In this document: positions 5,984 to 9,288 of the stretch, one piece after another
Position numbering within the stretch: position 1 is the stretch's first letter
Layout of the letters: the number at the start of each line of letters is the position of its first letter
Origin: Azoarcus sp.
Lineage (GTDB): Bacteria > Pseudomonadota > Gammaproteobacteria > Burkholderiales > Rhodocyclaceae
Assembly (NCBI GenBank): GCA_031258035.1
Contig: JAIRNL010000075.1
Coordinates: forward strand, 1-9,288
Direction of reading: 5' to 3'
DNA length: 9,288 bases
Notes under the pieces: generated by a model
Seen by the model: the letters and a program-made list of their open reading frames with translations, nothing else
Databases searched by the model: none
What the model was told of the DNA's origin: nothing
Translations under genes and position numbers: made by a program

Positions 5984-6841
5984 TCAGTGTCCTTCGTGCG
6001 CCTGACCGATATAGACGAGGGTCAGCATCATGAAGATGAACGCCTGAAGCAGGATGATCAGAATGTGGAAGATGGCCCAGACCGTACCAGCCAGCACATG
6101 GCCGATGGCGAGCAGGACACCCGAAGTTGAAACCGCCCACGCGCCGCCCATCAGCGCGATCAGCATGAACACCAGTTCGCCCGCGTACATGTTGCCGAAA
6201 AGCCGCATGCCGTGCGAGATGGTCTTGGCCAGGAACTCAATGATCTGCATGAGGAAATTCACCGGCCACAGTGCCGGATGCGCGCCGAAGGGCGCGGTGA
6301 AGAGTTCGTGCGCCCAGCCCGCCACGCCCTTGATCTTGACGTTGTAGTACAGGCAGAGCAGCAGCACGCCGATCGACATGCCGAGCGTGGCCGAAAGGTC
6401 GGCGGTCGGCACCACGCGCATGGGGGCGTGCGGATCGTGCGTCGCCTGTTGCCAGAGCGTCGGCAGCAGGTCGACCGGCAGCAGATCCATCGCGTTCATG
6501 AGGAAGATCCACACGAAGACGGTGAGCGCGAGCGGGGCCACGAACCTGCGCGACTCGGCGCTGTGGATGATGCCCTTGGCCTGGTCGGCAACCATCTCGA
6601 CGAGCATCTCGACGCAGCCCTGGAAACGTCCCGGCACGCCGGAAGTGGCCTTGCGGGCAGCCAGCCACAGCAGGAACACGGTCAGGAGGCCAAGCCCGAC
6701 GGAATAGAAGAGGGTGTCGTAGTTGACGATTGACCAATCAATGACGTCCGGCTGCTTCTTGCCGAGATTGTTGAGGTGGGTAAGGTGGTGGACGATGTAG
6801 TCGCCCGCGCTGGGCCCTGTTTCCGCGTGCTCAGTAGCCAT
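5984..6841 (-). CDS. atpB: Fo ATP synthase a subunit (proton half-channels)
   Basis: The 285-residue product is the a subunit, the membrane stator part that forms the two proton half-channels beside the c-ring. Predicted membrane segments are near 43-62, 101-120, 149-167, 216-236 and 243-277. The essential arginine lies in HGMRLFGNMYAGELVF as Arg213 (E. coli Arg210), followed by Glu222 (E. coli Glu219). The final helix WAIFHILIILLQAFIFMMLT contains Gln266 (E. coli Gln252). The residues AMDLLPVDLLP after the second helix are also typical. The ATG at 6841 lies two bases after the atpI stop, so the genes are probably coupled. The Shine-Dalgarno (GAAG inside the end of atpI) is weak. Confidence 0.97.
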   Translation of the reverse strand: MATEHAETGPSAGDYIVHHLTHLNNLGKKQPDVIDWSIVNYDTLFYSVGLGLLTVFLLWLAARKATSGVPGRFQGCVEMLVEMVADQAKGIIHSAESRRFVAPLALTVFVWIFLMNAMDLLPVDLLPTLWQQATHDPHAPMRVVPTADLSATLGMSIGVLLLCLYYNVKIKGVAGWAHELFTAPFGAHPALWPVNFLMQIIEFLAKTISHGMRLFGNMYAGELVFMLIALMGGAWAVSTSGVLLAIGHVLAGTVWAIFHILIILLQAFIFMMLTLVYIGQAHEGH

Positions 6842-6843
6842 GT

Positions 6844-7185
6844 TCAGGTCTTCACCAAAAATGCGAACAGATTTGCCTTCAAAGCCAGCGCCAGCCCGGC
6901 CAGGAGCGCGCCCCAGTGGACGTCCCCGTACAGCGTCGCCGTCAGCGCGAGCAACCCCACGGTCGAAGCGAGCTTGAGCAGCTCACCCGCAGCAAAGGGC
7001 ATCACTCTAGCACGCTCTTCGTGCCAGGATGCCAGCCGGAGCCGCCATGCGAAGAGGCTGCTCGGCAGCGCGTAAGCCAGCCCGCCGCAGGTCGCGGACA
7101 AGGCGCCGCGCGCGCCGAGGAAGGCAGCTGCCGCCATCGCGGCCAGAAGCGTCATCCCGAATTGCAACAGAACCGCCTTGTACAT
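6844..7185 (-). CDS. atpI: AtpI, F1Fo ATP synthase subunit I (assembly factor)
   Basis: The product is a small AtpI/UncI-family membrane protein of 113 residues from the start chosen here. It is not part of the finished enzyme; in other bacteria AtpI is linked to c-ring assembly. Four hydrophobic segments are visible, near residues 4-24, 27-47, 64-84 and 86-109. The family features GGLAYALPSSLFAWRL (34-49) and the acidic GELLKLAS motif (67-74) are present. The frame can be extended to a TTG at 7227 (127 residues). I prefer the ATG at 7185 because GGAGAG lies immediately upstream and the TTG would fall at or near the predicted transcription start. It is the first gene of the atp operon and ends two bases before atpB. 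AtpI proteins are poorly conserved, so the call rests on topology and position as well. Confidence 0.88.
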   Translation of the reverse strand: MYKAVLLQFGMTLLAAMAAAAFLGARGALSATCGGLAYALPSSLFAWRLRLASWHEERARVMPFAAGELLKLASTVGLLALTATLYGDVHWGALLAGLALALKANLFAFLVKT

Positions 7186-7188
7186 TCT

Positions 7189-7194
7189 CTCTCC
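7189..7194 (-). promoter_or_regulatory. Shine-Dalgarno deciding the atpI start
   Basis: On the minus strand the bases are GGAGAG, just upstream of the ATG at 7185. No such site precedes the alternative TTG at 7227, which makes the shorter atpI product the better choice. Confidence 0.65.
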
Positions 7195-7236
7195 GCTGGT
7201 GCGCCGCTCTGGCGCCGCGACCGTCAAACGTCCAAC

Positions 7237-7266
7237 ATCCTAGGGGAGATGCCCCCGGGAAGTCAA
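7237..7266 (-). promoter_or_regulatory. candidate sigma70-type promoter of the atp operon
   Basis: On the minus strand a TTGACT -35 (7266-7261, five of six consensus bases) is separated by 18 bases from a TAGGAT -10 (7242-7237, four of six). Transcription would begin at about 7230 and leave a leader of roughly 45 bases before the atpI ATG at 7185. It lies in the 135-bp gap between parB and atpI, the widest gap in the minus-strand gene run, where an operon promoter is expected. It was found by eye, so there is no score behind it. Confidence 0.5.
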
Positions 7267-7279
7267 TCCGTGCCGCAAC

Positions 7280-7318
7280 ATGCCGCGGGGGAATCTTTTC
7301 CGCTTTCCCTTGCGGCAT
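7280..7318 (-). terminator. stem-loop just after the parB stop, possible weak terminator
   Basis: ATGCCGC (7280-7286) pairs with GCGGCAT (7312-7318). Inside this, GGGAA (7289-7293) pairs with TTCCC (7305-7309), with an 11-base loop. The structure starts two bases after the parB stop codon (7321-7323). No U-tract follows it on the minus strand, so it may be an mRNA 3'-end stabiliser or partial terminator rather than a classical intrinsic terminator. Its placement ahead of the candidate atp promoter suggests that parAB and atp transcripts are at least partly separate. Confidence 0.45.
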
Positions 7319-7320
7319 CT

Positions 7321-8172
7321 TCAACGCAGGCGCCCGAGAAGGCCGTCCAGTTGATCCAGACTGGCGAAACGGATCACCACTTCGCCCGCCCCCTTGCGGT
7401 TGGCCTTGATTTTCACCATGGCGCCGATCGCGTCGGCGATTTCCTCTTCCAGCCGCAGCAGATCGCGGTTCGGGGCGGATTCGGCTTTTTGCGGGCGCGG
7501 ATCCAGCGCCTGCTGGACAAGTTTTTCGGCTTCACGTACTGAAAGCTGGCGCGCCGCCACCTGGTTGGCGATGCGGATCTGGTTTGCGCCGTCGAGCGGC
7601 AGCAGGGCGCGCGCATGTCCCATGTCGATATCGCCGGCGACCAAAAGTTCCTGTACCGGCTGGGCGAGGTTGAGCAACCGGAGCAGATTGGTCGCCGCCG
7701 GGCGCGAGCGTCCCACCGCGTCGGCGGCCTGCTGGTGGGTCATGCCGAATTCGTCGATCAGGCGCTGGATGCCGCTGGCTTCTTCGAGTGGGTTGAGATT
7801 TTCGCGCTGGATGTTCTCGATCAGCGACATGGCCAGCGCGGCATTGTCGGGAATTTCCCGCACCAGACAGGGAACACCGTCGAGACCGGCGATGGCCGCC
7901 GCCCGCCAGCGTCGCTCGCCGGCGATGATTTCGTAATCGCCGTGCTCCACGGGACGCACGAGGATGGGCTGCATGATCCCCTGCTCCCGGATCGAGGCAG
8001 CCAGTTCTTCGAGCGAACCGGGATCCATGCGGGTGCGGGGCTGGTACTTGCCGGGGCGCAGGGCCTCGCGCGGCAGGGTCTGCAATTCGCCTTTCTCGGC
8101 CTCGTCGTCGCGGTTGGCCGCCAGCAGTACATCGAGGCCGCGCCCGAGTCCCTTGAGTTTGGGTGGAGTCAT
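7321..8172 (-). CDS. parB: chromosome-partitioning protein ParB (parS-binding CTPase)
   Basis: The 283-residue product is chromosomal ParB (Spo0J/Noc family). It loads on parS sites near the origin as a CTP-dependent sliding clamp and is moved by ParA. The N-terminus has LKGLGRGLDVLL (6-17), the ParA-contact region. The CTP-binding domain includes QPILVRP (68-74) and the arginine patch GERRWR (85-90). IENIQRENLNPLEEA (118-132) follows. The helix-turn-helix that reads parS spans about 144-169. The C-terminal part (about 235-283) is the dimerisation domain. Length is normal. The ATG at 8172 lies 15 bases after the parA stop with a GGAAGG Shine-Dalgarno in between. No clear parS is visible in this window, so the sites must be elsewhere. 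Confidence 0.95.
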   Translation of the reverse strand: MTPPKLKGLGRGLDVLLAANRDDEAEKGELQTLPREALRPGKYQPRTRMDPGSLEELAASIREQGIMQPILVRPVEHGDYEIIAGERRWRAAAIAGLDGVPCLVREIPDNAALAMSLIENIQRENLNPLEEASGIQRLIDEFGMTHQQAADAVGRSRPAATNLLRLLNLAQPVQELLVAGDIDMGHARALLPLDGANQIRIANQVAARQLSVREAEKLVQQALDPRPQKAESAPNRDLLRLEEEIADAIGAMVKIKANRKGAGEVVIRFASLDQLDGLLGRLR

Positions 8173-8187
8173 GTTCGTGGCCTTCCG

Positions 8188-8958
8188 TCACAGCGTCCTG
8201 ACGCGTTCGATCAACTCCGCGGCGAAAGCGTAATACGCCTGCGCGCCGCGTGAGGAGCGGTCGAACACCACGCCCGGCACGCCATGGCTGGGCGCCTCGG
8301 CCAGCCGGACGTTGCGCGGTACCACGGCGCTGAACACCTTGTTGCCGAAATGGCTTTCGAGCTGATTGGAGACCTGTTGCTGCAAGGTGATGCGAGGATC
8401 GAACATCACCCGCAACAGTCCGATGATCTTGAGGTCGCGGTTGAGATTGGCATGGACTTTCTTGATCGAATTGACCAGGTCGGAAAGTCCTTCCAGCGCG
8501 TAGTATTCGCACTGCATCGGGATGACGACGCCGTGCGCGGCGCACAGGCCGTTGAGCGTCAGGAGCGAGAGCGACGGCGGACAGTCGACGAGCACGAAAT
8601 CGTAATCGGACGCGCACCTGGCCAGCGCCTCGCGCAAACGCTTCTCGCGCCGTTCGAGGTTGACCAGTTCGATCTCGGCGCCAGCCAGATCGCGGTTGGC
8701 GGGCAGGATGTCGTAGCCGCCAGACGGCGAGACGACCCGAACTGCATCCAGGGCAGCCAGCCCCACCAGCAGGTGATAGACCGAGCGCGCGAGCGTGCGC
8801 TTGTCGATGCCGCTGCCCATGGAGGCGTTGCCTTGCGGATCGAGATCGACGAGCAGCGTGCGTTTCCCGGCCTGATGCAGGGCGGCAGCCAGGTTGACGC
8901 TGGTGGTGGTCTTGCCCACACCGCCTTTCTGGTTTGCCACGCAAAAGACGTGTGCCAT
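8188..8958 (-). CDS. parA: chromosome-partitioning ATPase ParA (Soj family)
   Basis: The 256-residue product is a chromosomal ParA. It is a Walker-type ATPase that binds DNA non-specifically as an ATP dimer and drives segregation of ParB-parS complexes. The deviant Walker A is KGGVGKTTT (11-19) with the signature lysine Lys11 and Lys16. Next come Walker A' LLVDLDPQGN (35-44) and Walker B VLVDCPPSL (122-130, Asp125). VPRNVRLAEAPSHG (213-226) and SRGAQAY (236-242) are also typical of chromosomal ParA. The frame is open upstream to 9267, but MAHVFCVANQKGG is the canonical ParA start. The region upstream of it is out-of-frame antisense to the DUF1992 gene. The Shine-Dalgarno is poor: AGGAAA lies about 14 bases before the ATG. 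Confidence 0.95.
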   Translation of the reverse strand: MAHVFCVANQKGGVGKTTTSVNLAAALHQAGKRTLLVDLDPQGNASMGSGIDKRTLARSVYHLLVGLAALDAVRVVSPSGGYDILPANRDLAGAEIELVNLERREKRLREALARCASDYDFVLVDCPPSLSLLTLNGLCAAHGVVIPMQCEYYALEGLSDLVNSIKKVHANLNRDLKIIGLLRVMFDPRITLQQQVSNQLESHFGNKVFSAVVPRNVRLAEAPSHGVPGVVFDRSSRGAQAYYAFAAELIERVRTL

Positions 8959-9121
8959 GGTCGTGAATGAAATTTCCTGTGATCGCGCGGCCACGCCGCC
9001 AAAGTAACGATGATAACTTGCCCCGGCGACGGGCGGGAAAATACAGGCCGGGCGCGGAATCGCGCGAAGGCGGATGGGAATTTCGCTATGCTCGGGCTTG
9101 TGTCCCATCCTGGAGCCGGCG
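8959..9121. promoter_or_regulatory. divergent intergenic region between parA and the DUF1992 gene
   Basis: This 163-bp spacer must carry promoters in both directions. For parA, a TATCAT hexamer (9015-9010, minus strand, five of six consensus -10 bases) is the best candidate, with no clear -35. For the plus-strand gene, TATGCT (9087-9092) is a possible -10, also without a clear -35. A short inverted repeat GCGCG-GAAT-CGCGC (9052-9065) lies between them and could be an operator, or chance in GC-rich DNA. No parS-like or DnaA-box cluster is seen. Confidence 0.3.
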
Positions 9122-9288
9122 ATGCCATCCATCTTCGATATCCTCGCCGAACAGCGCATCGCCGAGGCCGCGCGCCGGGGCGAATTCGAGCGTCTGCCCG
9201 GTGCCGGGCAAGCACTCGTCTTCGATGACGATCCGCTGCTGTCGCCGGAGCAGCGCATGGCGAACAAAATCCTGAAAAACGCCGGCTT
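9122..9288 (+). CDS. DUF1992 (DnaJ-C28-like conserved domain) protein, N-terminal part, cut by window edge
   Basis: The first 55 codons are present. The protein begins MPSIFDILAEQRIAEAARRG and contains the family pattern GEFERLPGAGQAL, then DDDPLLSPEQRMANKILKNAG. This matches DUF1992, the domain also found in the eukaryotic DNAJC28 protein; its biochemical role is not known. Typical members are about 100-150 residues, so more than half probably lies to the right. The ATG at 9122 has GGAG (9112-9115) six bases upstream. It is the only plus-strand gene in the window and diverges from parA. No functional link to chromosome partitioning or ATP synthase is claimed. Confidence 0.88.
   Translation, partial: MPSIFDILAEQRIAEAARRGEFERLPGAGQALVFDDDPLLSPEQRMANKILKNAG

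Noticed and set aside
7186..7227. Longer atpI from a TTG at 7227
   Set aside because: There is no Shine-Dalgarno at that position, the start would lie almost at the predicted transcription start, and the ATG at 7185 has GGAGAG immediately upstream.
7532..8944. A 470-codon minus-strand frame overlapping parA and parB in a shifted frame
   Set aside because: parA and parB are unambiguous in the other frames with all motifs. This frame is arginine- and alanine-rich out-of-frame translation.
8959..9267. N-terminal extension of ParA by 103 residues to an ATG at 9267
   Set aside because: The extension is antisense to the DUF1992 gene, has no family similarity, and ParA proteins start at or near the MAHVFCVANQKGG position.
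1..9288. CRISPR arrays, tRNA or rRNA genes, defence or biosynthetic clusters
   Set aside because: No direct-repeat array, tRNA-like cloverleaf or rRNA sequence was seen. The window is fully accounted for by housekeeping genes and one IS end, so there is no support for a new system.

Overview
The window reads as the chromosome of a GC-rich betaproteobacterium. I lean towards a Rhodocyclales-type organism from the gene order parA-parB-atpI-atpB and from the protein sequences, but the genus is not established. Almost all of the window is one run of minus-strand genes: the chromosome-partitioning pair parA-parB, then the complete F-type ATP synthase operon atpI-atpB-atpE-atpF-atpH-atpA-atpG-atpD-atpC. 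All eleven are full length, intact and tightly spaced. Each ATP synthase subunit has its diagnostic motifs.

Layout, read in the direction of transcription (right to left). At 9122-9288 a plus-strand DUF1992 (DnaJ-C28-like) gene starts and runs off the right edge. It is divergent from parA across a 163-bp spacer (8959-9121). parA (8188-8958) and parB (7321-8172) follow. Next is a 135-bp spacer with a stem-loop just after the parB stop and a plausible sigma70-type promoter (7237-7266). Then come atpI and the membrane sector Fo (atpB a, atpE c, atpF b), followed by F1 (atpH delta, atpA alpha, atpG gamma, atpD beta, atpC epsilon). The operon ends in a strong terminator with a perfect 16-bp stem (202-237).

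The left edge (1-114) is the 5' end of an IS481-family insertion sequence. It carries the first 19 codons of its transposase, reading left out of the window. The stretch 115-201 between the IS end and the terminator holds only an imperfect nested inverted repeat.

The ATP synthase genes together build the proton-driven rotary FoF1 enzyme: the a/c interface translocates H+, b-delta forms the stator, gamma-epsilon the rotor stalk, and alpha3beta3 the catalytic head. AtpI probably helps assemble the c-ring. ParA and ParB segregate the chromosome origin and are often near atp genes in this lineage. I do not see an undescribed system here. The points worth a second look are the IS junction, the divergent DUF1992 gene upstream of parA, and candidate RNA structures before atpE, between atpD and atpC, and after parB.
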